From Shinella lacus (GTDB lineage Bacteria; Pseudomonadota; Alphaproteobacteria; Rhizobiales; Rhizobiaceae): a DNA stretch of 64,000 nt. A model generated the notes under the pieces. It did no database searches, was not told the DNA's origin, and was given only the letters and a program-made list of their open reading frames with translations. The translations under genes were made by a program, and so were the position numbers. Of this stretch, positions 8,975 through 19,108 are shown one piece after another. The stretch is from NCBI RefSeq assembly GCF_010994755.1, contig NZ_WHSB02000011.1, forward strand, positions 1 through 64,000, in the 5' to 3' direction. Position 1 is the first letter of the stretch. Each line of letters opens with the position of its first letter.

Positions 8975-9751
8975 ATGCACAAGGACTATGGCCGGTTCTG
9001 CTGGTACGAACTGATGACGAACGACGTCGCGGCCGCCGAGCGTTTCTACGCGTCGGTCGTCGGCTGGTCGATCCGCGATTCCGGCATGCCGGATATGAAC
9101 TACCTGCTCGCCTATGCCGGCGACACGCAGATCGCCGGCATGATGGCCTTGCCGGCGGAAGCGAGCGGCATGCCGCCGGCCTGGATGGGCTATATCTTCA
9201 CCGACCGGATCGAGGAGACAGCCCGGGAGATCACCCAAAACGGCGGCTCGGTCATGCGCGAACCGGCCGACATTCCCGGCATCGGCCGCTTCGCCGTCGT
9301 CGCCGATCCGCACGGCGCCGTCTTCTCGCTCTTCGCTACCCAGGACGAGGGTCCGGCCCGGCCCGAAATGATGACGCCCGGCCATGTTGGCTGGAACGAG
9401 CTGATGGCGGGCGACCTCGACACCGCCTGGGAGTTCTATTCGAAGACCTTCGGCTGGACCAAGGACCAGGCCGTCGACATGTCGGAGGCCGGCATGGGCA
9501 CCTACCAGACCTTCGCCGCGGGCGGCGGCAACGCCATCGGCGGCATGATGACCACTCCGCCCGGCATGCCCATGCCGCCCGCCTGGGGCTATTATTTCGT
9601 GGTCGAAGGCCTCGATGCCGCGGGCAAACGGGTCACGGATGGCGGCGGCAGCCTCATGATGGAGCCGATGGAAGTGCCCGGCGGCGCCTGGATCCTCAAT
9701 TGCGTCGACCCGCAGGGCGCCTATTTCTCGCTGGTCTCGATGACTCGCTAG
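8975..9751 (+). CDS. VOC family protein with two glyoxalase-like modules
   Basis: 258 aa built from two VOC modules. Module 1 (about residues 6-120) has FCWYELMTNDVAAAERFYAS, MMALPAEASGMPPAWMGYIF and FAVVADPHGAVFSLF. Module 2 (about 130-255) has VGWNELMAGDLDTAWEFYSK, GMPMPPAWGYYFVVEGLDAA and WILNCVDPQGAYFSLV. The repeated GW(N)ELM ... DP.GA.FSL pattern shows internal duplication, as in the CFP-30/hydroxylase-like VOC proteins. ATG 8975 follows GAAGGA. It follows the DUF899 gene and ends before a hairpin. Substrate unknown. Confidence 0.88.
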   Translation: MHKDYGRFCWYELMTNDVAAAERFYASVVGWSIRDSGMPDMNYLLAYAGDTQIAGMMALPAEASGMPPAWMGYIFTDRIEETAREITQNGGSVMREPADIPGIGRFAVVADPHGAVFSLFATQDEGPARPEMMTPGHVGWNELMAGDLDTAWEFYSKTFGWTKDQAVDMSEAGMGTYQTFAAGGGNAIGGMMTTPPGMPMPPAWGYYFVVEGLDAAGKRVTDGGGSLMMEPMEVPGGAWILNCVDPQGAYFSLVSMTR

Positions 9752-9764
9752 AGCCTGTACCGAG

Positions 9765-9788
9765 GTGGAGCGGCCCCCGCCGCTCCAC
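9765..9788 (+). terminator. Hairpin downstream of the two-domain VOC gene
   Basis: A perfect 9-bp stem GTGGAGCGG / CCGCTCCAC (9765-9773, 9780-9788) with a 6-base loop lies 13 bases after the stop codon. The T-run is poor, so the terminator is probable rather than certain. Confidence 0.5.
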
Positions 9789-9938
9789 GCAGCTTTCACA
9801 AAACCGTCACAGACCCGTCATGACCGAAGGTCATATTGACGACGGTCAGAACCGGGTCTCGCCCCGGCCGCAGGATGCGCTTTCTGGCAGCCGCTATCGG
9901 CATGATCTGTAGCTGCGTATTTTTCAGAAATCATCCCC

Positions 9939-12191
9939 ATGCGTCTTTCCATAAAGCTTTCGCTTGCAGCCCTGCTGCTGGCCGTTATCGCCATTTCCGC
10001 AACCAGCGTCGCGAGCCTCTATCTCAGCGCCAGCCAGTCGACCGAGGCGGCCGTGACGAAGCTCGAAACACTGGCCGACGGCCGGCGCAACGAACTGGCG
10101 CAGTATCTGCAATCGATCGTCAAGGAGACCCGCGACCTCGCCGGCCAGAAGGTCGTCGCCAAGGCGCTCGACGATCTCTCGGGTGAACTCGGCGCGATCG
10201 AAGGCGACCGCGCCGCCGAGCTGCAGCGGCGCTACGGCGGCAAGGCCGATCTGAAATCCGCCGAGATCGACAAGTTCGACCAGATGCATGGCCGCTACCA
10301 CGGCTTCTTCCTGCGGCAGGCGGAGGCGCAGGGTTTCGACGACATGCTGCTCGTCAATCTCAGCGGCGACATCGTCTATTCGCTGAAGAAACACGATGAT
10401 TTCGGCGCGAACCTGACGACCGACGCGCGCTTCGCCGGGACCGGCCTTGCCAAGGTCTTTGCCGAAGCGGCCCCCAGCACGGAAACCGCCATCGTCGCCT
10501 TCGGCGACTACCAGGCCTATGCGCCGGCCGGCCGTGCCATGGCCTTCCTCGCCGCCCCCGTCGCTTCCGTCGCCGGCAAGATCGGCGTGCTCGTCGTGGC
10601 CCTGCCGACCGAGCGCATCGCCGCCCGGCTGAACAATCCGGTCGGCCTCGGCGAGACCGGCGAAGCCATGCTGCTGAACGCCGACGGCACCCTCCTCACC
10701 CGCCCCTCGCATGGCGCGGATAACGACGTGCTCTCAATGCGCATCGCGCCGGAGCTTCTGGCCGCCGATGGCGGCGCGATCGCCAAGGCCACTCTGCCCG
10801 ATCATCGCGGCCGCGAGGTGAAACTCGCCGCCGCCAGCTTCGATTTCCTCGGCCGCACCTGGACCGTCGCCGCCGTCATGGCGTCGAGCGAAGTCTTCGC
10901 CGGCCTCACCCGCCTCATCCACTGGACGCTGCTCGTCTCGCTTTGCGTGCTCGTGGTGACGGCCGCCGTCGGTTTCCTCTTCGCCAGCCGCCTTTCACGC
11001 CCGATCACCGCTCTTGTCTCCGACATGAACCGGCTTGCCGGCGGCGACACGACGATTGCCTGCGATGGCCAGGCGCGCCGCGACGAGATCGGCGACATGG
11101 CGCGCTCCGTGCTCGTCTTCCGCGATGCCGCAATCGAAAAGGAACGCCTGCAACGCGAAACCGCGTCGATCCGCGAGGAGGCCGACAGCGAACGGGCGGC
11201 CCGTGAAAGCGCCAAGCAGGCGGAAGACGCCGAGACCGAGGCGGCCGTGCTGCGCCTGGCAGGCGCGCTGCAGCACCTCGCCCGCGGCGACCTCACGCAG
11301 CGCATCGACACGCCCTTCATGCCCGCGCTCGACCGCATCCGCACGGACTACAACGCCTCCATCGAACGCCTCGCCGAGGCGATGACGACGGTGCGCGTCA
11401 ACACGCACCGCATCCGCGACGATTCCAGCGAAATGCAGGAGGCGCTCGTCCAGCTCTCCAGCCGCACCGAACGGCAGGCCGCCTCCTTGGGCGAGGCCGC
11501 GACGGCGCTTGCCGAAATGACGCAGGCCGTACAGTCCGCCGCCGAGCGCACGACGGTCGCCGAACGCCTCGCCTCCGACACCAAGAAGAGCTCGGCCACC
11601 TCCGAACAGGTCGTCGACAACGTCGTCAGCGCCATCGGCAAGATCGAGACCTCTTCGCACGAGATCGGCAACATCATCGGCGTCATCGACGACATCGCCT
11701 TCCAGACCAACCTTCTGGCGTTGAACGCCGGCGTCGAGGCCGCACGCGCCGGCGAGGCCGGCAAGGGTTTCGCCGTCGTCGCGCAGGAGGTGCGGGAACT
11801 GGCGCAGCGCACGGCCAGTGCGGCGCGCGAGGTGAAGGCGCTGATCACCAAATCAGCCGACGAAGTGGCGCGCGGCGCGGGCCTCGTGCGCGAGACCGGC
11901 AGCGTGCTGCGCGACATCGCCGGCAAGATCAACGCGATCGACACGGAGATCAAGGAGATCGCGCGCGCGGCGCGCGACCAGTCCGTCGGCATCCGCGAGA
12001 TCAACACGACGATCCGCCAGCTCGACGCGGTGACCCAGCAGAATGCCGCGATGGTCGAGGAAAGCAGCGCCGTCACGCACCGCCTTTCCGACGAGTCCGC
12101 CACGCTTGCGCGCCTTGTCGGCCAGTTCGAGACGCCTAGCGAGACGTCCCGCCAACCGGCCGCAAGGCCGCACCTGCGCGCCATCGCCTGA
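9939..12191 (+). CDS. Methyl-accepting chemotaxis protein
   Basis: 750-aa transmembrane chemoreceptor. TM1 is at about residues 5-27. A periplasmic sensor region of about 300 residues with a Cache-like layout follows ([49 protein letters not shown]). TM2 is at about 329-350 and is followed by a HAMP domain ([20 protein letters not shown]). A long helical stretch holds a second HAMP-like [10 protein letters not shown]. The cytoplasmic hairpin tip reads [40 protein letters not shown] and [18 protein letters not shown]. There is no C-terminal NWETF-like pentapeptide for CheR docking. It stands as a single gene; the ligand is not predictable. Confidence 0.94.
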   Translation: MRLSIKLSLAALLLAVIAISATSVASLYLSASQSTEAAVTKLETLADGRRNELAQYLQSIVKETRDLAGQKVVAKALDDLSGELGAIEGDRAAELQRRYGGKADLKSAEIDKFDQMHGRYHGFFLRQAEAQGFDDMLLVNLSGDIVYSLKKHDDFGANLTTDARFAGTGLAKVFAEAAPSTETAIVAFGDYQAYAPAGRAMAFLAAPVASVAGKIGVLVVALPTERIAARLNNPVGLGETGEAMLLNADGTLLTRPSHGADNDVLSMRIAPELLAADGGAIAKATLPDHRGREVKLAAASFDFLGRTWTVAAVMASSEVFAGLTRLIHWTLLVSLCVLVVTAAVGFLFASRLSRPITALVSDMNRLAGGDTTIACDGQARRDEIGDMARSVLVFRDAAIEKERLQRETASIREEADSERAARESAKQAEDAETEAAVLRLAGALQHLARGDLTQRIDTPFMPALDRIRTDYNASIERLAEAMTTVRVNTHRIRDDSSEMQEALVQLSSRTERQAASLGEAATALAEMTQAVQSAAERTTVAERLASDTKKSSATSEQVVDNVVSAIGKIETSSHEIGNIIGVIDDIAFQTNLLALNAGVEAARAGEAGKGFAVVAQEVRELAQRTASAAREVKALITKSADEVARGAGLVRETGSVLRDIAGKINAIDTEIKEIARAARDQSVGIREINTTIRQLDAVTQQNAAMVEESSAVTHRLSDESATLARLVGQFETPSETSRQPAARPHLRAIA

Positions 12192-12297
12192 TCGACGGTG
12201 ACGGTGGGCAGCGATCCCGCTTGCAATCTCTCTTCGCATTGCACAAACTCTCCTCGATGGCGGCAACAGACCGTCACCGAGGGGAAAAAGAGAGCGC

Positions 12298-15200
12298 ATG
12301 TCGATCAAGGCCGGTATCTACCACCTCACCCATTACAAGTACGACAACCCGGTCCGGCTCGGACCCCAGATCATCCGGCTGAAGCCGGCCGCCCATTCCA
12401 AGACCAAGGTCATCAGCCATTCGCTGAAGGTTTCACCGGCAAACCATTTCGTGAACCTCCAGCAGGACCCCTACGGCAACTATCTCGCCCGCTACGTCTT
12501 TCCCGATCCGGTGACCGAGCTGAAGATCGAGGTCGATCTCGTCGCCGACATGACGGTCTACAATCCCTTCGACTTCTTCATCGAGGAGGAGGCCGAGCAC
12601 TGGCCCTTCGATTATCCGGAGGATCTGCGCGAAGACCTGAAGATTTATCGCGCACCCGAGCCCATGGACCCGGCGCTCGAAGCCTATATGAAGACGATCG
12701 ACCGCTCGCGCCGGCGCACGCTGGACATGGTCGTCGCCCTCAATGCGCAGGTCCAGCAGTCAGTCGGCTACGTCATCCGCATGGAGCCCGGCGTGCAGAC
12801 GCCGCAGGAGACGCTGACGACGGCGCTCGGTTCGTGCCGCGATTCGAGCTGGCTGCTGGTGCAGATCCTGCGCAATCTCGGCTTCGCCGCCCGCTTCGTC
12901 TCCGGTTATCTCATCCAGCTCAGCCCGGACCTCAAGGCGCTGGACGGCCCCTCCGGCACGGAGGTCGACTTCACCGACCTGCATGCCTGGTGCGAGGTCT
13001 ATCTCCCGGGCGCCGGTTGGATCGGCCTCGACCCGACGTCGGGGCTGCTCACCGGCGAAAGCCACATCCCGCTCGCCGCCACCCCGCACTTTCGCAATGC
13101 TGCACCGATCAGCGGCGGTTATTTCGGCGAGGCGAACACCGAATTCGATTTCGCGATGACGGTACAGCGTGTCGCCGAGCACCCGCGCATCACCAAGCCT
13201 TTCTCCGACGAGAGCTGGGAGGCGCTGAATGCGCTGGGCCGCAAGGTCGACACCGTGCTTTCGGACAACGACGTGCGCCTCACCATGGGCGGCGAGCCGA
13301 CCTTCGTCTCCATCGACGATTTCGAATCGGAGGAATGGAACACCGCCGCCGTCGGCCCGACCAAGCGCGAGAAGGCCGACGAGCTGATCCGGCGCCTGCG
13401 CGAGCGTTTCGCGCCCGGCGGCTTCCTGCATTACGGTCAGGGCAAGTGGTATCCCGGTGAAAGCCTGCCGCGCTGGACCTTCTCGCTCTACTGGCGCAAG
13501 GACGGCAAGCCGATCTGGCACAACCCGGACCTGATCGCCACGGAGGGTGCCGACACCGAGGTCACCGAAAAACAGGCCGAGGCGCTTCTCGCCGGCATCG
13601 CCGCGGAGCTTGAGATCGAGCCCGACATGATCATCCCCGCCTTCGAGGACCCGGCGGAATGGATCATCAAGGAAGGCAGCCTGCCGGAGAATGTCGACCC
13701 GTCGAACTCCAAGCTCGAAAGCCCGGAAGAGCGGGCGCGCATCGCCAAGGTCTTCGAGCGCGGCCTGACGACCGCGACCGGCTACATCCTGCCGGTGCAG
13801 GCATGGAACGCCAAGGCCGGCGGGCGGCGCTGGGTGAGCGAGCGGTGGCGCACCCGCCGCGGCAAGATCTTCCTCATTCCCGGCGATTCGCCGATCGGCT
13901 TTCGCATGCCGCTCGGCACCCTGCCCTACGTGCCGCCGTCGCAATATCCCTACATCCACCAGGCCGATCCTTCGATCCCGCGGGAGCCGCTGCCCGACTA
14001 CAGCGCCCCGGCGAGGACCCTGGCGCAGGCATCGCTCCGCGCGAGCGAGCCTCAGCAGGACCGCAACGAACAGAACATCGCCGGATCGACGGGTGACATC
14101 CGTGGCGCCGTGCGCACCGCTCTCAGCGTTGAACCGCGCGACGGCCGCCTGTGCGTCTTCATGCCACCCGTCGAGCGCATCGAGGACTATCTCGACCTGA
14201 TCGCCGCCGCCGAAAAAGCTGCAGCCGATCTCGGCCTGCCGGTCCATATCGAAGGCTATGCGCCGCCGCACGACGAGCGCATCAACGTCATGCGGGTCGC
14301 CCCCGATCCGGGCGTCATCGAGGTCAATATCCACCCCGCCGCCAACTGGCAGGACTGCGTGGACATCACCACCGCAGCCTACGAGGAGGCCCGCCTCACC
14401 CGGCTCGGCGCCGACAAGTTCATGATCGACGGCCGCCACACCGGTACGGGCGGCGGCAACCATGTCGTCGTCGGCGGCGACAACCCGAACAACAGCCCGT
14501 TCCTGCGCCGGCCGGATCTGCTGAAGAGCCTCATCCTGCACTGGCAGCGGCATCCGTCGCTCTCCTATCTCTTCTCGGGCATGTTCATCGGCCCGACCAG
14601 CCAGGCGCCGCGCATCGACGAAGCACGGCACGACACGCTCTACGAGATGGAAATCGCCTTCGCGCAGGTCCCGCCGCCAGGCCAAGGTGCTGCCCCCCTG
14701 CCCTGGCTCGTCGATCGCCTGTTCCGCAACCTCCTCACCGACGGCACCGGCAACACGCACCGCTCGGAAATCTGCATCGACAAGCTGTTCTCGCCGGACG
14801 GCCCGACCGGCCGCCTCGGCCTCGTCGAGTTCCGCGGTTTCGAAATGCCGCCGAATGCCCGCATGAGCCTTGCCCAGCAATTGCTGATCCGCGCCCTCAT
14901 CGCCCGCTTCTGGCAGAACCCGGCGGATGGCGGCTTCGTGCGCTGGGGCACCACGCTGCACGATCGTTTCATGCTGCCGCACTATGTCTGGCAGGACTTC
15001 CTCGACGTGCTGGCGGACCTCAAGACGAACGGCTTCGACCTCAAGTCCGAATGGTTCGCCGCCCAGCTCGAATTCCGCTTCCCCTTCTGTGGCGAGGTCG
15101 AATATGAGGGCGCCAACCTGGAAGTGCGCCAGGCGCTGGAACCCTGGCATGTCATGGGCGAACAGGGCGCGGTCGGCGGCACCGTGCGCTATGTCGATTC

Positions 15201-15627
15201 GTCCGTCGAACGCCTCCAGGTGAAGCTGGAGACCGCCAATCCGGAACGCTACACCGTCGCCTGCAACGGCAGGCCGGTTCCGCTGCGCTCGACCGGCACC
15301 AAGGGCGTCTCCGTCGCCGGCGTGCGCTACAAGGCCTGGCAGCCCGCCTCCGGCCTGCATCCGGCACTGCCCGTCAACACACCGCTTACATTTGACATTT
15401 ATGATACATGGTCGCGGCGGGCGATCGGGGGCTGCATCTACCACGTTGCCCATCCGGGCGGACGCAGCTATGACACCTTCCCGGTGAACGGAAACGAGGC
15501 TGAAGCGCGCCGGCTGGCGCGATTCGAGCCCTGGGGGCACAGGGCGGGCGGCTATACGCTGTGGCCGGAACCACCGTCGGCGGATTTCCCGCTGACGCTG
15601 GATCTGCGCCGGCCGTCCGGCATTTAG
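12298..15627 (+). CDS. Transglutaminase-DUF2126 fusion protein (predicted amidoligase-system component)
   Basis: 1109-aa cytosolic protein. Residues 1-90 are a bacterial transglutaminase N-terminal domain ([20 protein letters not shown]). Residues about 150-260 are the transglutaminase core with an intact triad: Cys180 ([10 protein letters not shown]), His229 ([18 protein letters not shown]) and Asp245. Residues about 270-1105 are the DUF2126 region, with [17 protein letters not shown] (Glu675) and [12 protein letters not shown] (His722), which resembles the glutamine-synthetase-like ligase fold. ATG 12298 follows GAGGGGA. The next gene starts 21 bases after its stop. The family is known to co-occur with ATP-grasp/alpha-E and transglutaminase genes in predicted peptide-synthesis or protein-modification systems; the product is unknown. 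Confidence 0.88.
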   Translation: MSIKAGIYHLTHYKYDNPVRLGPQIIRLKPAAHSKTKVISHSLKVSPANHFVNLQQDPYGNYLARYVFPDPVTELKIEVDLVADMTVYNPFDFFIEEEAEHWPFDYPEDLREDLKIYRAPEPMDPALEAYMKTIDRSRRRTLDMVVALNAQVQQSVGYVIRMEPGVQTPQETLTTALGSCRDSSWLLVQILRNLGFAARFVSGYLIQLSPDLKALDGPSGTEVDFTDLHAWCEVYLPGAGWIGLDPTSGLLTGESHIPLAATPHFRNAAPISGGYFGEANTEFDFAMTVQRVAEHPRITKPFSDESWEALNALGRKVDTVLSDNDVRLTMGGEPTFVSIDDFESEEWNTAAVGPTKREKADELIRRLRERFAPGGFLHYGQGKWYPGESLPRWTFSLYWRKDGKPIWHNPDLIATEGADTEVTEKQAEALLAGIAAELEIEPDMIIPAFEDPAEWIIKEGSLPENVDPSNSKLESPEERARIAKVFERGLTTATGYILPVQAWNAKAGGRRWVSERWRTRRGKIFLIPGDSPIGFRMPLGTLPYVPPSQYPYIHQADPSIPREPLPDYSAPARTLAQASLRASEPQQDRNEQNIAGSTGDIRGAVRTALSVEPRDGRLCVFMPPVERIEDYLDLIAAAEKAAADLGLPVHIEGYAPPHDERINVMRVAPDPGVIEVNIHPAANWQDCVDITTAAYEEARLTRLGADKFMIDGRHTGTGGGNHVVVGGDNPNNSPFLRRPDLLKSLILHWQRHPSLSYLFSGMFIGPTSQAPRIDEARHDTLYEMEIAFAQVPPPGQGAAPLPWLVDRLFRNLLTDGTGNTHRSEICIDKLFSPDGPTGRLGLVEFRGFEMPPNARMSLAQQLLIRALIARFWQNPADGGFVRWGTTLHDRFMLPHYVWQDFLDVLADLKTNGFDLKSEWFAAQLEFRFPFCGEVEYEGANLEVRQALEPWHVMGEQGAVGGTVRYVDSSVERLQVKLETANPERYTVACNGRPVPLRSTGTKGVSVAGVRYKAWQPASGLHPALPVNTPLTFDIYDTWSRRAIGGCIYHVAHPGGRSYDTFPVNGNEAEARRLARFEPWGHRAGGYTLWPEPPSADFPLTLDLRRPSGI

Positions 15628-15648
15628 CCCTCCATTGGAGTACAGGAA

Positions 15649-18057
15649 TTGAAGACCACGAGTGTGGAGGCAGAACGCGTCAAGGCCGGTACGGCGCAAA
15701 AGCCGACGCGCGCCTATGCACCGCCTCCGGGCGTCGCCGACGAGATGGTCGATACGAACGGCGAAGTACGCCCGGTCTGGCGGCATTTTCTCGCAGCACT
15801 CGGCAAGATGGACGAGACCGAGCTTGCCGGCCGCTTCGCCCGTGCCGACCGCTACCTGCGCGATGCCGGCGTCTTCTACCGGGCCTATGGCAAGGAGGCC
15901 GGCGCCGAGCGCGCCTGGCCGCTCTCCCACATTCCCGTGCTCATCGACGACGCCGAGTGGGAAACCCTGTCGCGCGGCCTCATCCAGCGGGCGGAACTGC
16001 TGGAGGCGGTCGTCGCCGACATCTACGGCAAGAACGAGCTCGTTGCCAACGGCCTGCTGCCACCGGCCCTCGTCGCCTCCAACAGCGAATTCCTGCGTCC
16101 GCTCGTCGGCGTGCAGCCCGCCGGCAAACATTTCCTGCACTTCGTTTCCTTCGAGATCGGCCGCGGGCCGGACGGCAACTGGTGGGTGCTCTCCGACCGC
16201 ACGCAGGCACCATCGGGCGCCGGCTTCGCGGTGGAAAACCGCGTGGCGACGACGCGCGCCTTCTCCGATGTCTTCGCGGAAACCCACGTCCACCGCCTCG
16301 CCGGCTTCTTCGGCGCCTTCCGCAGCACGCTGCAGGGCAACAAATCCGCGGAAGACCGCATCGCGGTCCTGACGCCGGGCCTCGCCAACGAGACCTATTT
16401 CGAACACGCCTATATTGCCCGCTATCTCGGCTTCATGCTGCTGGAAGGCGAGGACCTGACGGTCGTCGGCGGCAAGGTCATGGTGCGCACCGTTGCCGGC
16501 CTCAAGCCGGTCGGCGTGCTCTGGCGCCGCCTCGATGCCTCCTTTGCCGATCCGCTGGAGTTGAACCAGAATTCCCATATCGGCACGCCCGGCATCGTCG
16601 AGGCGCTGCGCTCCGGCTCCGTCAGCATCGTCAACGCGCTCGGTGCCGGGGTCGTCGAGACCCGCGCCATGCTTGCCTTCCTGCCGAACATCTGTCGCCA
16701 ACTGCTCGGCGAGGACCAGATGCTGCCGTCCGTCGCCACCTGGTGGTGCGGCCAGAAGAGCGAACGCGAGCACGTCGCGGCCAATATCGAGCGCATGGTC
16801 ATCGGCCCGGCCTATTCGACCCGCCCCTTCTTCGACGACAACGAGCAGTCCGTGCTCGGCTCCTCGCTGCGTGACACGGCAAAACAGTCGATCGCCGAAT
16901 GGCTGGCGACGGATGGCGTGAAACTGGTCGGGCAGGAAGCGGTGACGCTGTCCACCACGCCCGCCTTCGTCGATGGCAAGCTCGTGCCGCGGCCGATGTC
17001 GCTGCGCGTCTTCGCCGCCCGCACGCGAAGCGGATGGCAGATCATGCCCGGCGGCTTTGCCCGCATCGGCGCCGGCGACAACGTCGCAGCGATCGCCATG
17101 CAGGAGGGCGGCTCGGCGGCGGATGTCTGGATCGTCAGCCGCAAGCCGGTCGAGCGCACCTCGCTGCTGCCGGCCGAGGAGATGTTTACCCGCAACATGC
17201 CCGGCAGCCTGCCGAGCCGCGCGGCCGACAACCTCTTCTGGCTCGGCCGCTATATCGAGCGGGCGGAAGGCGCGCTGCGCGTGCTGCGCGCCTGGCATGG
17301 CCGCTACGCCGAATATGCCAATCCCGAACAGCCGCTGCTGAAGGATGTCAGTGACTATCTCGACGCACTTGGCATCGACACGGCGGAAGCCATGCCGACG
17401 AGCCTGATCCGCAGCATCGACAGCGCCGTCTTCTCCGCCGGCAACATCCGCGACCGTTTTTCGCCGGACGGCTGGCTGGCGCTGAACGACCTGTCGAAGA
17501 CCGCCCGCCGCTTCCATGTCAGCGTCCAGCCCGGCGACGATGCCACGCGCGCCATGACCGTGCTCCTGCGCAAGCTCGCGGGCTTCGCCGGCCTCGTGCA
17601 CGAAAACATGTACCGCTTCACCGGCTGGCGCTTCCTCTCGATCGGCCGCTATCTCGAACGCGGCCTGCACATGACGCGCCTGCTCGGCCACATGTCTGGC
17701 GAGGATGCCCCCGACGGCGCACTCGACATGTTGCTGGAGATCGGCGACAGCGTGATGACCCATCGCCGCCGCTATAATGTGGCGACGGCGCGGCTGACGG
17801 TCACCGACCTCCTGGCGCTCGACGCCCTCAACCCCCGCTCGATCCTCTATCAACTGAACGAGATCAAGAATGAGGTCGAGCAACTGCCGAACGCCTATGC
17901 CAATGGCCAGATGTCGCCGTTCTACCGCGAAGCCATGCGGCTTCACGCCGGGCTGGCGGTGATGACGCCGGAAACCATGACGGATGCGGTCTACAAGCGT
18001 TTCGAGACCGAACTCGAAAAGCTGTCCGACATCCTCGCCCAGACTTATCTGAGCTGA
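15649..18057 (+). CDS. Circularly permuted ATP-grasp / alpha-E fusion protein (DUF404-DUF403)
   Basis: 802-aa predicted ATP-dependent carboxylate-amine ligase. Residues about 60-500 are the circularly permuted ATP-grasp module (SDRTQAPSGAGFAVENR at about 182-198, LTPGLANETYFEHAYIARYL, LLEGEDLTVVGGKVMVRTVA, WRRLDASFADPLELN, TWWCGQ). Residues about 512-800 are the all-helical alpha-E domain (LPSRAADNLFWLGRYIERAE, FAGLVHENMYRFTGWRFLSI, SVMTHRRRYNVATARLTVTD). In many genomes these are separate genes; here they are fused. The TTG start at 15649 follows GGAGTACAGG. Middle gene of the three-gene cluster with 21- and 16-base gaps, so very probably an operon. The amide formed is unknown. Confidence 0.9.
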   Translation: MKTTSVEAERVKAGTAQKPTRAYAPPPGVADEMVDTNGEVRPVWRHFLAALGKMDETELAGRFARADRYLRDAGVFYRAYGKEAGAERAWPLSHIPVLIDDAEWETLSRGLIQRAELLEAVVADIYGKNELVANGLLPPALVASNSEFLRPLVGVQPAGKHFLHFVSFEIGRGPDGNWWVLSDRTQAPSGAGFAVENRVATTRAFSDVFAETHVHRLAGFFGAFRSTLQGNKSAEDRIAVLTPGLANETYFEHAYIARYLGFMLLEGEDLTVVGGKVMVRTVAGLKPVGVLWRRLDASFADPLELNQNSHIGTPGIVEALRSGSVSIVNALGAGVVETRAMLAFLPNICRQLLGEDQMLPSVATWWCGQKSEREHVAANIERMVIGPAYSTRPFFDDNEQSVLGSSLRDTAKQSIAEWLATDGVKLVGQEAVTLSTTPAFVDGKLVPRPMSLRVFAARTRSGWQIMPGGFARIGAGDNVAAIAMQEGGSAADVWIVSRKPVERTSLLPAEEMFTRNMPGSLPSRAADNLFWLGRYIERAEGALRVLRAWHGRYAEYANPEQPLLKDVSDYLDALGIDTAEAMPTSLIRSIDSAVFSAGNIRDRFSPDGWLALNDLSKTARRFHVSVQPGDDATRAMTVLLRKLAGFAGLVHENMYRFTGWRFLSIGRYLERGLHMTRLLGHMSGEDAPDGALDMLLEIGDSVMTHRRRYNVATARLTVTDLLALDALNPRSILYQLNEIKNEVEQLPNAYANGQMSPFYREAMRLHAGLAVMTPETMTDAVYKRFETELEKLSDILAQTYLS

Positions 18058-18073
18058 GCGGGGAGGAGACGCT

Positions 18074-18967
18074 GTGACCATGCTCTACGACGTCAACCTC
18101 CAGATCAGCTATCTCTACGACACGCCGGTTTCCGGCGGGCGCCATATCGTGCGCGTGCTGCCGCTGTCCATCGGCGGCCGCCAGCGGCTGGTCGCCGGCA
18201 CGGTCGGCGTCAATCCCGGCCCCGGCGAGCGGGTCGACCACAACGACTTCTTCGAAAACCCGATGAGCTCGATCCTCTTTCGCAATGCGCACGAGCGGCT
18301 GGACATCCGCATGCAGGCCCGCGTCCATGTGGACATGCCGGAGCCGGCGGCCGATTTTTCGCCGCGCGTCGCCGACCTGCCAGAGGATATCGCCAATTAC
18401 TGGTCGCTCGATGCCGGTTCGCCCCATCACTATACCGGCGCCAGCCCGCGGCTGAAGGATTGCCCAGAGATCGCTGAATACGCCCGCGCCATCGCCAAGC
18501 CGGACATGACGATCCGCGCCATCGCGACCGCCGTCTGCGCCCGCATCCACAAGGATTTCACCTACGATCCGAAGGCGACGAACGTCGACACCACCCCACG
18601 CGAGGCCTTCAAGCTGAAGCGCGGCGTCTGCCAGGATTTCACCCATGTGATGATCGTGGCGCTGAGAAGCCTCGGCATTCCCGCCGGCTATGTCAGCGGG
18701 TTCCTGCGCACCATTCCGCCTGCGGGCAAGGAGCGGCTGGAGGGGGCGGACGCCATGCATGCCTGGGTACGCTTCTGGTGCGGCCGGGTGAATGGCTGGT
18801 TGGAGCTCGACCCGACCAACAACATCCCCGCCGGCACCGACCATATCGTCGTCGCATATGGCCGGGACTACGCCGACGTCGCCCCCGTCATCGGGATCCT
18901 GAAAGGCTATGGCCAGCACAAGACGACCCAGGCCGTGGACGTCATCCCGGTGCGCCAGACCGCGTGA
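18074..18967 (+). CDS. Transglutaminase-like cysteine protease family protein
   Basis: 297 aa. The N-terminal transglutaminase beta domain (LYDVNLQISYLYDTPVSGGR, HIVRVLPLSIGGRQR) is followed by a transglutaminase core with an intact triad: Cys186 (KRGVCQDFTHVMI), His229 (AMHAWVRFW) and Asp246 (WLELDPTNNI). Such bacterial enzymes act as peptidases or amide-transfer enzymes. GTG 18074 is 5 bases after GGAGGAG; ATG 18080, two codons in, is an equally plausible start. Last gene of the cluster with the DUF2126 and ATP-grasp/alpha-E genes, suggesting it matures or cleaves the product (inference). Confidence 0.9.
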   Translation: MTMLYDVNLQISYLYDTPVSGGRHIVRVLPLSIGGRQRLVAGTVGVNPGPGERVDHNDFFENPMSSILFRNAHERLDIRMQARVHVDMPEPAADFSPRVADLPEDIANYWSLDAGSPHHYTGASPRLKDCPEIAEYARAIAKPDMTIRAIATAVCARIHKDFTYDPKATNVDTTPREAFKLKRGVCQDFTHVMIVALRSLGIPAGYVSGFLRTIPPAGKERLEGADAMHAWVRFWCGRVNGWLELDPTNNIPAGTDHIVVAYGRDYADVAPVIGILKGYGQHKTTQAVDVIPVRQTA

Positions 18968-19108
18968 AATCCCGTTTGGAAACAACGGGAAAAGCCGGAA
19001 CTGCGGGATCGGCGCAATTTTACGAAAACTATACCACGCACCCGAACCGTTAAATAACACTTCGCTGCTAGTTTCGCCCCACATTATGAAGATGCTGGGT
19101 GAACGCTC

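Noticed and set aside
12760-18081. A 1773-residue open frame on the minus strand opposite the amidoligase cluster
   Set aside because: It is an antisense shadow of high-GC codons. The plus-strand proteins have clear domains and catalytic residues, while this translation is low-complexity and Arg/Ala/Asp-rich.
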